From NCBI GenBank assembly GCA_965197865.1, contig CBDANZ010000004.1:124001-188000 (forward strand): a DNA stretch of 64,000 bases. Reading direction: 5' to 3'. The translations under genes were made by a program, and so were the position numbers. This document shows positions 44,271-53,285 of this stretch, one piece after another. This DNA comes from CBDANZ01 sp965197865. Lineage in GTDB: Bacteria; Acidobacteriota; Vicinamibacteria; Vicinamibacterales; CAVVIG01. The notes beneath the pieces were generated by a model that had not been told where the DNA came from, did not search any database, and worked only from the letters and a program-made list of their open reading frames with translations. Every line of letters begins with the position of its first letter. Positions within the stretch are counted from its first letter, which is position 1.

Positions 44271-45983
44271 TCATGGAGTGCGCGGTCGCTCGGCCGCGGG
44301 CGTGATCGCTCTGTCTCGCAGCTCTCGGCGGAGGATCTTCAGCGCACTGCTCTTCGGCAACTCGTCGAGGAACTCAATCGATCGTGGAATCTTGTAGGCC
44401 GCAAGCTCGCGCCGGCAGTGCGCGATGAGATCGTCGGCGTTCGCAGCTCGCCCGGGGCGAAGGACGACGAAGGACTTGACCGTTTCGCCCCGCGCGGGAT
44501 CCGGCACGCCAATGGTCGCCGACTCATGTACGTCCGGGTGCGCCATCAGTACCGCATCCACCTCGTCGGGATAGATGTTGTAGCCGCCGGCAATGATCAT
44601 GTCCTTCTTGCGGCCGACGATGAAGCAGTACCCGTCCTGGTCGACCGTCGCGACGTCACCCGTGTGGAGCCAGCCGTCGGTCAGGACGGCCGCCGACTCG
44701 TCGGGCGCGTTCCAGTATCCACGCATGACCTGGGGTCCTTTGATGAGCAGCTCTCCCTGCGTGCCCGGGGGTACTTCGGTCGCGGCGTCGTCGACGCCGA
44801 CGACCTTTACGTCCGTGTTCGGAAACGGCACCCCGATGCTGCCGATCTTCCGCCGCCCGTTCAGTGGGTTGGCGTGGGTCACGGGCGACGTTTCGGTCAG
44901 GCCGTAGCCCTCCACGATCTTGCTGCTCGTCAGCCTCTCGAACCGCTCGAGCACGTCGGGCGGCAACGGCGCCGACCCGGAAAAGCAGGACGCCACGCTC
45001 GTCAGGTCGAGCTTCTTCAGGCCGGGGGCATTGATGATCGCGTTGAACATGGCGGGGACGCCTGGAAACAGCGTGACGCGATGTTTGGCGATGCTCAAGA
45101 TCATGTGCCGGATGTCCCTCGGGTTGGGCATGAGCACGACGGCCGCGGCGGCATACACCGGGAAGTTCATCGCCACCGTCAGGCCGAACACGTGAAAGAA
45201 CGGGAGACACCCGAGCATGACCTCCTTGCCCGGTCGCGCGTCGACGAACCATGCCGCCACCTGCTGGACGTTGCACGACAGGTTCCGATGCGTCAGGACC
45301 GCACCTTTCGCCACACCGGTCGTGCCGCCGGTGTACTGCAACGCAGCCGGCGCGGCCATGTCGATCCGCGCCTCAGGCGGACTGGCGGCCGCCGCTTTGA
45401 TCAGCCGACGCATGAAATGGATGCCTGGGCCGTCCGCGACCGACGCCATCAGCGGCGGTTTCGCCCGCCGTAGCCGGAGCGGTGCGAGCAGGTTCAGCGG
45501 GAAGCGCAGGTAGTCGGGAATCGAGGCGATCACGTAGTGCTGGACGGAGAGCCGGGAACGGATGCCGGCGATCCGACGGGCGAACAGAAAATCGGTCGTG
45601 ATGGCCACCGAACAACCCGCGTCGTTCCACTGATGTTCGATCTCCCGCTCCACGTACAGCGGATTGGTCATGACCACGATCGCCCCGAGCCTCAGCACCG
45701 CGTAGAACGCGATGACCGTTTGCGGCAGGTTCGGCAGCTGGATGGCTACCCGTGTCCCGGCGGTGACGCCGAAAGCGGACAGCGCGGTGGCGAACCGGTC
45801 CACATCGTCCTGCAACTGGCGGTACGTGAGCCGTCGGTTGAGGAAGATCAGCGCGGTGGCGTCTCCGTGCTCCCGGGCGCTGCGCTCGAGGAAGGCCGGC
45901 AGCGGCAGCGCCTCGAAATCGAGACCGGGCGGAACGCCCTGGTCGTAGAACTGATGCCAGACGCGTGGCTGCATTAGCGCCAA
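44271..45983 (-). CDS. long-chain acyl-CoA synthetase (AMP-binding enzyme)
   Basis: 570 residues; activates a fatty acid to acyl-AMP and then acyl-CoA, usually at the inner membrane. ANL-superfamily motifs: ALQYTGGTTGVAKGAVLTH (A3 phosphate loop), CLPFFHVFGLT (A4), VEGYGLTETSPVTH (A5), GWLHTGDVATVDQDGYCFIVGRKKD (A7/A8) and a C-terminal lysine in PKSSALKILRREL (A10, though the usual P-x-x-x-x-GK is SSALK). An insertion of about 60 residues (VIASIPDYLRFPLNLLAPLR) is typical of FadD-like enzymes. No partner beta-oxidation genes are nearby. The frame is intact. Confidence 0.9.
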   Translation of the reverse strand: MALMQPRVWHQFYDQGVPPGLDFEALPLPAFLERSAREHGDATALIFLNRRLTYRQLQDDVDRFATALSAFGVTAGTRVAIQLPNLPQTVIAFYAVLRLGAIVVMTNPLYVEREIEHQWNDAGCSVAITTDFLFARRIAGIRSRLSVQHYVIASIPDYLRFPLNLLAPLRLRRAKPPLMASVADGPGIHFMRRLIKAAAASPPEARIDMAAPAALQYTGGTTGVAKGAVLTHRNLSCNVQQVAAWFVDARPGKEVMLGCLPFFHVFGLTVAMNFPVYAAAAVVLMPNPRDIRHMILSIAKHRVTLFPGVPAMFNAIINAPGLKKLDLTSVASCFSGSAPLPPDVLERFERLTSSKIVEGYGLTETSPVTHANPLNGRRKIGSIGVPFPNTDVKVVGVDDAATEVPPGTQGELLIKGPQVMRGYWNAPDESAAVLTDGWLHTGDVATVDQDGYCFIVGRKKDMIIAGGYNIYPDEVDAVLMAHPDVHESATIGVPDPARGETVKSFVVLRPGRAANADDLIAHCRRELAAYKIPRSIEFLDELPKSSALKILRRELRDRAITPAAERPRTP

Positions 45984-46020
45984 TGGTAGAAGGTTCTGTC
46001 GGTGCGTGCCATGGTGGTCC

Positions 46021-46206
46021 CTACGGCGCGGGTGCCGCCTTGAGGACGGCCTCGATGTCGTCTGCGCGCGCCTCGGCCTCGGCTTCGCCGATGGCCATCA
46101 GCGCCTTCAGGTACTCCGGGTGCCGGGCCTGCGGTGCGGGCATCAGGGGGTGCAGGCGCGACGACCGAGCATGTTGGCCAGATGTGAGGGAGGAGCAGCC
46201 GGCCAC
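46021..46206 (-). pseudogene. C-terminal fragment of an unidentified gene
   Basis: The frame ends YLKALMAIGEAEAEARADDI followed by EAVLKAAPAP. It runs upstream to the edge of IS256 copy 3 and has no start of its own. Predicted to be helical. The interrupted gene is not found on the other side of the IS. Confidence 0.35.
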
Positions 46207-46212
46207 CTCCGG

Positions 46213-47541
46213 GGGGGTGTCAGAAATTTTGTGTGTGAGCTATTGCCGTTAGTTAGTCCCCCAGCCTGAATCGATCGCCGAACTGAATCGCGAATTGTAC
46301 CCTGGCCGCCGCCCAGGCGACCGGGGGATTCTTCCACTTCGCCGTGAGATGGCGCAAGGCCAGCCAGATGAGTTTCGTGGCGGCCTCGTCGCTCGGGAAA
46401 TGCCCTTTGTTCCGGATGCTCTTGCGCACGCCGCTGTGCAGGCTCTCGATCGCGTTCGTCGTGTACACGATCTTCCGCACGGCCGCGGGGAAAGCGAAGA
46501 ACGGAATGATCCGGTCCCAGTGGCGCTGCCAGCTCTGGACCACGGTCGGGAAACGCCGTCCCCACTCGCCGCCTTCGAATGCGCCCAGCGCCTGTTCGGC
46601 CGTCGCGGCATCGTCGGCCTGGTAGACCGGCTTCAGAGCCTGAACCAAGGGCTTGCGGTCCTTCCAGGCCGCCAGGCGGATCGAATTCCGGATCAGGTGC
46701 ACGATGCAGGTCTGCACGATCGTGTCCGGGAACACGGCGGTGATCGCGTCGGGAAATCCCTGCAGCCCATCAACGATGGCGAGCAGAATATCCTGCACTC
46801 CGCGGGCCTTGAGGTCGTTCATCACGCGCAGCCAGAACTTGGCGCCTTCGGTCTGCTCGATCCACAGGCCGAGGATGTCCTTGTGCCCGGAACACCGCAC
46901 GCCGATGGCCAGGTATACGGCCTTGTTGCGTACCAGGCCCTCGTCACGGATCTTGACCCGCAGCGCATCGAAGTACACGATCGCGTAGGTCGACTCCAGC
47001 GGCCGCGCCTGCCACGCTCGAACTTCGTCGATGACCGAATCCGTCACCACCGAAACGAGGTTCGGCGAAATCGCGATGCCGTAGAGCTCGCCGACATGCG
47101 CCTGGATGTCGCGCGTGCTCATCCCCCGGGCATACAACGCGACGATCTTGTCGTCGAACCCCGGAAATCTTCGTTGATACTTCCGGATCAGGGCGGGATC
47201 GAAGCGGCCGTGTCGGTCTCGGGGAATCGACAGCACCAGCTCGCCGTCGTCGCTGAGTACCGTCTTCCGGCTCGAGCCGTTTCGATGGTTGCCGCCGTCC
47301 TGCTCGGTCTCCCCACCGAGATGCACGTCCATCTCGGCGTTCAGCATCCGTTCGGCCAACGCCCTCTTCAGATCCCCTACCAGTCCGTCGGAGCGCAACA
47401 CCGTCGCGGCGTCTTGCCCCTCCAGTAGTTCATCCAGCAGCTCGGCGCTAAACCTGGTCTCTTGCTTCTCCTTCGCCATACTCGCTCCTTCCCCTTTCGG
47501 GAGTCAGCATGGCTCACAAACACAAAATTACTGACAGGCTC
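46213..47541 (-). mobile_element. IS256-family element, copy 3 (1,329 bp), no target duplication
   Basis: Length and ends equal those of copies 1 and 2, but the 8 bases on each side differ (ACCTCCGG at 46205-46212, AACTAGCC at 47542-47549). The neighbouring genes also differ (an unidentified C-terminus against an integrase N-terminus). This is the signature of recombination between two IS copies or of a deletion beside the element. Confidence 0.95.
46253..47479 (-). CDS. IS256-family transposase (copy 3)
   Basis: 408 residues, the same protein as copy 1 (including GAFEGGEWG), with the complete DDE set (FDALRV, IVDGLQGF, AIESLHSG). Intact. Confidence 0.95.
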   Translation of the reverse strand: MAKEKQETRFSAELLDELLEGQDAATVLRSDGLVGDLKRALAERMLNAEMDVHLGGETEQDGGNHRNGSSRKTVLSDDGELVLSIPRDRHGRFDPALIRKYQRRFPGFDDKIVALYARGMSTRDIQAHVGELYGIAISPNLVSVVTDSVIDEVRAWQARPLESTYAIVYFDALRVKIRDEGLVRNKAVYLAIGVRCSGHKDILGLWIEQTEGAKFWLRVMNDLKARGVQDILLAIVDGLQGFPDAITAVFPDTIVQTCIVHLIRNSIRLAAWKDRKPLVQALKPVYQADDAATAEQALGAFEGGEWGRRFPTVVQSWQRHWDRIIPFFAFPAAVRKIVYTTNAIESLHSGVRKSIRNKGHFPSDEAATKLIWLALRHLTAKWKNPPVAWAAARVQFAIQFGDRFRLGD

Positions 47542-47680
47542 AACTAGCCCGACCCTGGGAGAGCTCAGCGACGCCTACCTCCAGGACTACCAGGTCCGAC
47601 AGTTCCGGTCCCAGAGCACCGCCCGCGGCCGGATCGCCCATCTCACCGCCTTCTTCGGCCGCTCCGGCGGCCGCCGACGA
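47542..47680 (+). pseudogene. tyrosine recombinase, N-terminal SAM-like fragment
   Basis: The frame leaving IS256 reads SPTLGELSDAYLQDYQVRQF and STARGRIAHLTAFFGR, the core-binding N-terminal domain of phage-type integrases. It loses coherence after ~45 residues. The integrase box I scrap at 43159 could derive from a related gene. Confidence 0.55.
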
Positions 47681-47824
47681 ACCCGAAGCTCAACGCCTAT
47701 CCCGAGTGGTTCGTGTGCTCAATTGCCCTTGCTGCGGCTTCGTACTGCGGACGGAGTGCCTCCCTCTGCTCGCGCATAGCGAGCACGCTGTGGTCGTCGC
47801 CGCCGGGATAGACATCATCCCGCC

Positions 47825-48532
47825 TTAGCTCCTTTGGCTCTCATAGGTCTTCGCCCTTGGTGTTGCCCCGATTCGCCGTGCTGTTGCCTTCCACAGCGGT
47901 CCATGGCCAGCCCCGTGTCCCGCGATCGCGTGTGCGATCTCGTGCAGCACGGTGTCCCGGATCTGCTCCTCGCTTCCCTCCAGGGCATGGGTGCGGCTGA
48001 TCCGGATCACGTGGTGTCGGAAATGACAGGCGCCAAGGCGTGTCCTGACCTCGCCGAACGCGAGCGTCCAGCCCGTGAGCCCATGCTCGTCCATCAACCG
48101 CCTCGCCATTCCCGCGACGCCGTTCAGTCTCTCCGCACTGTTCCTCGCGCTTTCCCTTCCCGCCCTGCGGAGCAAGTCATAGGAGACGTTCCAGCATGTC
48201 TTTCCGCAGCGTACCTGTGCGCTCTTCGGGTTGAGCTTCACGATCGAACCACGCCTTGGTCCGTCGGGACTTGTGAACGTCACCTCGTCCCCCACGCGGT
48301 AGTCAGCGCGTGCTTTGTCGTGCTGCGTGATTATCGTGGCTCGTCGCGCTCCTCCCGAGTGCTGTAACGCTGACTCCGGGACGTTCCAGGTCCGCTCTTC
48401 GGTTTCGACTATCTTCGCGAAGCGGCGTCGGCCCTGCCTTTGGAGGAGATGTCCGTGGATTGTTTTTCCCTTGTGGGTGAATTGTACCGCAAACCCGATA
48501 GAGAGCGGGCGTTCCTCCGGCTGATTGATCAT
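47825..48532 (-). CDS. SprT-like zinc metalloprotease with tandem SH3-like N-terminal repeats
   Basis: 235 residues from ATG 48532. The C-terminal SprT-like domain has the zinc site HEIAHAIAGHGAGHGPLW and a family-typical GWTLAFGEVRTRLGACHF strand. The N-terminal half holds two similar segments (FTHKGKTIHGHLLQRQGRRR ending TWNVPESAL, and FTSPDGPRRGSIVKLNPKSA ending CWNVSYDLL), probably KOW/SH3-like barrels for nucleic-acid or protein contact. SprT-like proteases act in DNA-protein crosslink removal in eukaryotes (Spartan); bacterial roles are less clear. The longer frame to 48601 adds 23 non-conserved residues. Confidence 0.8.
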   Translation of the reverse strand: MINQPEERPLSIGFAVQFTHKGKTIHGHLLQRQGRRRFAKIVETEERTWNVPESALQHSGGARRATIITQHDKARADYRVGDEVTFTSPDGPRRGSIVKLNPKSAQVRCGKTCWNVSYDLLRRAGRESARNSAERLNGVAGMARRLMDEHGLTGWTLAFGEVRTRLGACHFRHHVIRISRTHALEGSEEQIRDTVLHEIAHAIAGHGAGHGPLWKATARRIGATPRAKTYESQRS

Positions 48533-48705
48533 GCGAGCTTCTCCTCTGTCTTGGAGCTGATCAGTCCCCCCAGAACCTCCATGCTGAAGCGGCGCGTCCA
48601 ATCTCAGGAGGTCTCTCGGTCAACGCTGCAGGACTTGGCGGCGTTGTTGCACGAATCGTCACTGGCCCGCACGATGCCAATCGACAGGATCATCCTCACC
48701 TGCCG

Positions 48706-49339
48706 ATGCGATATGACACTGGTCGGCCGAGCTCGGTCATCCGGTTGAGGATCTCACAGCCGAGGACGACCTCACTCCCCTGCCCAGCTGGACTCCGGGC
48801 GCGAAGGCCATCGCCGATGATGGACTTGTCAGCGTGTGGACACGGATCACGCCGGACTGATCGACGCCAAGATGGAGCTTCCGCCAGCCACGCCTGCCGC
48901 GGCCACCGTGTGTCGCGGCCGCCCACTCACCGGCCCCGACGATGGACAGACCCGTGCTGTCGAGCACGAGATGGAGGCCCTCGCCGGGCGGGACCAGTCG
49001 CAAACGGCGCCTCAGATGCTGACTGCGCCGGGAGAGCGTCGTAGAGTCGGGGGCGGAGAGGTCGAGGCGCATCATCCCGAACAGGGCGTGCAGGAATCCT
49101 TCGGCTTGGCGCAGCGGGAGATGGGAGAGGAGCCGCAGGGTCAGGGCGGTCTCGGCGGCGAGATCCGAGTAGCGCCGCTGCCCGCCCCGCCGGCCACTCC
49201 GGCCGGGCGTCCAGGCAGCGATCGCTTCCGAGGACACCCACACCGTCACATCGCCGCGTCGAACGAGGGCCTGATTGTAGGCCGCCCAGTTCGCCACCCG
49301 ATACTTCGTCTTATACCTGGGATGAACCTTCGACTGCAT
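48706..49339 (-). pseudogene. IS5-family transposase with internal deletion
   Basis: From 49339 the frame reads MQSKVHPRYKTKYRVANWAA, LRLLSHLPLRQAEGFL, VLDSTGLSIVGAGEW and LGVDQSGVIRVHTLT. It then jumps to KSIIGDGLRARS and ends LNRMTELGRPVSYRIGR in another frame. About 115 residues, including the second catalytic Asp, are missing. A relative of the intact IS5 at 21698. Confidence 0.85.
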
Positions 49340-49429
49340 CCCCGTAGTGTGGCTCCTGCGGAGGGTCCCGAGAAGTGCGGGCCACGCCGCCCCACCCGCA
49401 GCGGGTATTCATGCAACAACGCCGGTCCA

Positions 49430-50095
49430 CGAGCTCGCGGAGGAATGCCGCACAGACCTTCCGATTCTCGGTGGCCGTTTGCACGAACCCGAGGAGCACT
49501 TTCTCCCCGGTGATCATGATGCCGACGGCCGCGACCCTCTCATCCTCCGCGAACGTCTTGCCGTCGAGGAGCCGGGCGACCACGTCGTCGCGGTCGAGGC
49601 GCCGTTCCAGCCGTTCCTGCAGCTTTCGCGCACTGGCCCGCTTGAAGCGACGCGACACCGTCGAGGCGCTCAAGCCGAAGGCCTCCGGGACCGCCTCCGC
49701 GCACCGCTCGTATTCTCGGGTGGACAAGCCGCCGAGGACCTTGTGCAGCAGCCCGGCGTCGCGGGTGCGCGGTGCCTGCAACCGCTCGTAGGTGGGCAGC
49801 GGCACCTCCTGGTTCCGCAGGCGATCGCGCACCCGCGGCACCGCGAGCGGAATCTTCTGATCGGCCAAGTAAATCGACCCCGTTGCGCCGTCCAGCGCAC
49901 GCGGCCCAGCCGCCGGCCCTCCCGCACATACCGCTCGCCAGCGAGCCGCTCCACATCGGCCTGCCACTCGACGTGCACCTTCTCGAGCGCCACCGGAATC
50001 AGCGCCTGGATCAACGCAATGCGCGTGTCCAGGTCCGGGGCCGCCATCGACGGTACCGGCACCAGGCCGACCTCCAGGCTGGGCTGCAGCGACAA
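49430..50095 (-). pseudogene. IS256-family (second type) transposase, truncated and frameshifted
   Basis: Matches the transposase at 29363: VPVPSMAAPDLDTRIALIQA, then after a frame change near 49880 IYLADQKIPLAVPRVRDRLR, STREYERCAEAVPEAFGLSA, and CAAFLRELVDR, where it stops. The catalytic second half is missing. Confidence 0.85.
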
Positions 50096-50130
50096 CCGGC
50101 CCCTGACGCGATAAGCCGCGGCGATCGAAC

Positions 50131-50310
50131 GTCGTCGGCATCTTTCCGAATCCCGCCGCGGTGACTCGGCTCGTGGGGGCGATTCTGCTGGAGCAGGACG
50201 ACGAGTGGACGGTGGCCGAGCGCCGCTACTTCAGCGCAGAGTCGATGCAGCAACTCACCACGCCGACCCTGTCGAGCACGACCCAGGAGATTCTGGCAGC
50301 GATTGCGTAA
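50131..50310 (+). pseudogene. IS256-family transposase, C-terminal fragment (third type)
   Basis: 60 codons ending at TAA 50308-50310 read VVGIFPNPAAVTRLVGAILL, EQDDEWTVAERRYFS and a short tail. NxxGxFPNxxAxxRLVGAxLLEQxDEW is the standard end of another IS256 subgroup. Fused back-to-back with the fragment at 49430-50095. Confidence 0.75.
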
Positions 50311-50363
50311 CGGGTGGAGAGCTCAGGAACGACACCACTGAATTTCCACCACTTGACGGGGCA

Positions 50364-51770
50364 CTACCTCGCCCATTGCAGGGATTCGGAGAGATGCTGG
50401 TGTAGCACTGCGAATCCAAAGTGGAGGCCACCCACCTGGGCATTGTGATCCGCCGTGGCTCGATATTTCTCGGGGTCACAGAGCAGATCTACTGCCTCAG
50501 TCGCCGCCCGAGTCAAGGTCTGGTTTGGAATCTGGACAAGCCCCCGTCTACCGGTTTCCGGAAGGATCTTGTCCGCCAACGAGACCACACGGAAGCCCTT
50601 CGGGCCAATATCCTCCTTGTAGACGGGGTATTCGAACACGATGGTTGGGAGCCGAGCGGCGAACGCTTCAATGAGCTGATTCCCGAATCCTTCCCATCGC
50701 GTTGGGTAGATGACGAAGTCAGCCATCGAATACATGTCTGGGTACAACGCATACAGCCCATCAGCTTCGGACCGAATCGGCCGAACAATATCACCAGCGT
50801 AGATCCAGCGAATGCCCATCTCGTCGAACAGGCGGTAGACATCGTCCCGATACTTCTCGAACGCCCGTTCAGGACGGCCAGCCAAGATCAGCACGATCTG
50901 GCTGTCGCGGCCAAACATTGCCCCCGTCGGCAACGCTCGACCATCGAGCCTGTGACGCAGACGGTTGATCCCCGCTGTCACGTGGCCTGCCACTTCGACC
51001 TGTTTATTGGGCACGATGCGAGCCCCTAAAAGAAGGATCACGTCGCTGGCCTTGAGCGCGAACCTTTCACGGAGGCGCTGCCGGAGGCGCGTGCGCTCTG
51101 GAGCGTCAGCGGGCTTCCCAAACTCGATGGTGTCGTGAATGACTGATGCCGCAACGCCACGCTGTGCCAACGCTCGTTGATTACGTGTATTGATGGTCCA
51201 ATGCATCAGATTGCTCATCCGGGGTGGGTAATAGCTGTCGAGCAGTTGTCGGGCCAACCCGCATGTCGGGCTGAACTTGTAGGCGCCTTCGCTGAGAATG
51301 TCGTGATGAATCGCAACGCACCGGATCTGCGTGACCCGGAGCAGCTGAGTCAAAGCGACTGTTGCGGCGGCGTGAATCGGCAGACACAGGAGGTTGTGGA
51401 CGAAAACCACGTCTGGGCGAAACGCCTCCAGGACGTCCCGCAGGTCCTGGCGCAGGGCCGCCGTCGAGGCCTCGAACGCCTGCGTCAGCGCATCCTCGTT
51501 GTCGAAATCGCCTATGTGCGAGCCAAAGAGATTGCGCATCATGGTAGTGACTGCGTCGCTATCGAACTCCAACGCGGCAATTGGGAACTCGGACCACGAA
51601 TAGGCGGAGCTCACCGCCACCTCATGTCCCTCGGCTTCCAGCATCGCCCGCCGCTTCATCATCTCTAACGAGACGCCGTCAGTGCCTGCAGAATCCCCGG
51701 GATCCTGTAGTCCTGTGAGACGCGTGCGATCGGCGGGAGCCGATCGGAAATGCCACATGAGTATTCGCAT
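50364..51770 (-). CDS. glycosyltransferase family 4 protein
   Basis: About 468 residues. N-terminal MRILMWHFRSAP strand, an acceptor-side domain with DVLEAFRPDVVFVHNLLCLP and CVAIHHDILSEG, then the GT-B C-terminal domain: VILLLGARIVPNKQVEVA, IVLILAGRPERAFEKY and the donor-binding YSMADFVIYPTRWEGFGNQLIEA (E-x7-E type). Transfers a sugar from a nucleotide donor; the acceptor is unknown. The frame extends to 51896, but the family begins at MRIL, so 51770 is used. Intact, without polysaccharide neighbours. Confidence 0.85.
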   Translation of the reverse strand: MRILMWHFRSAPADRTRLTGLQDPGDSAGTDGVSLEMMKRRAMLEAEGHEVAVSSAYSWSEFPIAALEFDSDAVTTMMRNLFGSHIGDFDNEDALTQAFEASTAALRQDLRDVLEAFRPDVVFVHNLLCLPIHAAATVALTQLLRVTQIRCVAIHHDILSEGAYKFSPTCGLARQLLDSYYPPRMSNLMHWTINTRNQRALAQRGVAASVIHDTIEFGKPADAPERTRLRQRLRERFALKASDVILLLGARIVPNKQVEVAGHVTAGINRLRHRLDGRALPTGAMFGRDSQIVLILAGRPERAFEKYRDDVYRLFDEMGIRWIYAGDIVRPIRSEADGLYALYPDMYSMADFVIYPTRWEGFGNQLIEAFAARLPTIVFEYPVYKEDIGPKGFRVVSLADKILPETGRRGLVQIPNQTLTRAATEAVDLLCDPEKYRATADHNAQVGGLHFGFAVLHQHLSESLQWAR

Positions 51771-51936
51771 CAAGTCCGCATAGTCTCCCACAGCGTGATC
51801 CGCGCGACAGGGGGGGAACAGATCGTCATCGTATGGTGCGAGAAAACGGCCGAGGCGAGTGAATCCCCGAGACAACGTGGGTGATGGCGGCGTCATCCGG
51901 CTCTCGCCCGCGCGCTCGAAGACCTTGGTGGGCGTG

Positions 51937-52176
51937 TGGTCAAAAAACTCATGCGGCCGGTCGGTAGTAGAATTTCAGGAGGCCCCCGAGACGCTCGCGG
52001 CATCGCACGGGTCTGTTCTGGCCCATCTCCTCGCACGGAAAGAGGAGGAGGTTGTCCTTCCCTTGGTGGTTCCGCTCGCCGTGGAAGTGTTCGACATACG
52101 CGCGCAACGCGGTTCGTAGCGCCGGTTCGCCGACCAGAATCAGCTTCGCGAGGCACTCGTCCTTCGCCGATACCGC
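51937..52176 (-). pseudogene. 3' partial copy of the IS element at 52242
   Basis: The sequence from GTGTGGTCAAAAAACTCATG to the DECLAKLILVGEPALR codons repeats 52242-52480 with a few substitutions. Only the transposase C-terminus is present. At 52177 it joins a peroxiredoxin scrap. Confidence 0.85.
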
Positions 52177-52215
52177 CGGCAGGATGATCACGTCGTCGCC
52201 CTGATCCAAGTTCAT
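52177..52215 (-). pseudogene. peroxiredoxin C-terminal scrap
   Basis: The minus strand encodes NLDQGDDVIILPAVS, which resembles the GDDVIIxPxVS block near the end of 1-Cys peroxiredoxins. Only 13-15 codons survive between the two IS copies, so identification is tentative. Confidence 0.3.
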
Positions 52216-52241
52216 GCCCCGCCAGCTTCGCCTCGCCGTCC

Positions 52242-53285
52242 CCGTGTGGTCAAAAAACTCATGCGGCCGGTCGGTAGTAGAACTTCAGGAGGCCCCCGAG
52301 ACGCTCGCGGCATCGCACGGGCCCGTGCTGGCCCATCTCCTCGCACGGAAAGAGGAGGAGGGTGCCCTTCCCTTGGTGGTTCCGCTCGCCGTGGAAGTGT
52401 TCGACGTACGCGCGCAACGCGGTTCGTAGCGCCGGTTCGCCGACCAGAATCAGCTTCGCGAGGCACTCGTCCTTCACCGATCGCACCCAGCGCTCCGCAT
52501 ACGCATTCAGATTCGGGCTGCGTGGGGGCAATCGCACCGGCCTCACACCACCGTCCCGGACGGCCTCGTCGAACGCGGGGCAGTACTTGCCGTCTCGATC
52601 GTGAATCAGATACCGATGGTTGGCGAGGCCGCCCACATCAGCCATCGTGAGGTTCCGCGCGACTTGGGTCATCCAGCGTTCGTCCGGGAAGGGGGGTACT
52701 CCCGCGATCTGGACCCGACGCGTCGCCACATGGATGACAAACACGACGGAATACGTCACCAGGCCGCGCGCCGTCCACACCTCGGTCGTGAAGAAATCCG
52801 TCGCCGCCAGTACCTCCTGGTGGGCGCGAATGAAGTCCTTCCACGTGGTGGTGTGCTTGCGCGCCGGCGCAGGCGGAATGCCGTGGCGTTTCAGGATGTT
52901 GCCGACGGTCTGGTCGCTCACCGCATAGCCGAGGTTGGCGAGGGCCCCGGCGATGCGGTCGTAGCCCCAGTCACGGTTGTCGGTGGCGACCCGGACAATC
53001 AGCTGCTCAATCGTTCCATCCACGCTGGGCCGCCCCGGATAGGTTCGCTTCTTTGAGCCATCACACTTCTTGGCGACCAGCCGCCGGTGCCAGGCCAGGA
53101 TTGTCTCGGGCCGGACGACGCTTGCGATCTCCGCGAGGGCCTTGCGGCCCAGCCGCTTGCCAATCTGAGCCAACGTCCGGCGCTCTCCGTCGCTCAGGGT
53201 CACGCGGCCAGGGATGTGCGCCCTGAGGATACGGTTCTCCACGGCGAGATACTCGTTCCTCCGGAGGAGCGGGGATGTCCCTCTA
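52242..53285 (-). mobile_element. single-gene IS element with integrase-type transposase
   Basis: Starts at GTGTGGTCAAAAAACTCATG, the same terminus as the partial copy at 51937, and carries one long transposase gene. The right end lies close to 53285, where an IS256 element begins; the exact terminus is not resolved. Confidence 0.65.
52259..53242 (-). CDS. integrase-core transposase
   Basis: 327 residues. HTH_29-like N-terminus (LAQIGKRLGRKALAEIASVV, ETILAWHRRLVAKK), then WGYDRIAGALANLGYAVSDQ. The rve core has VLAATDFFTTEVW (first Asp), YLIHDRDGKYCPAFDE (second) and LNAYAERWVRSVKDECL (Glu). The C-terminus is HFHGERNHQGKGTLLLFP. Complete. Confidence 0.9.
   Translation of the reverse strand: MENRILRAHIPGRVTLSDGERRTLAQIGKRLGRKALAEIASVVRPETILAWHRRLVAKKCDGSKKRTYPGRPSVDGTIEQLIVRVATDNRDWGYDRIAGALANLGYAVSDQTVGNILKRHGIPPAPARKHTTTWKDFIRAHQEVLAATDFFTTEVWTARGLVTYSVVFVIHVATRRVQIAGVPPFPDERWMTQVARNLTMADVGGLANHRYLIHDRDGKYCPAFDEAVRDGGVRPVRLPPRSPNLNAYAERWVRSVKDECLAKLILVGEPALRTALRAYVEHFHGERNHQGKGTLLLFPCEEMGQHGPVRCRERLGGLLKFYYRPAA

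Noticed and set aside
44112..45473. A 453-codon plus-strand frame opposite the acyl-CoA synthetase
   Set aside because: Composition is Arg/His/Asp-rich as expected of a GC-rich shadow, and the opposite strand encodes all ANL motifs.
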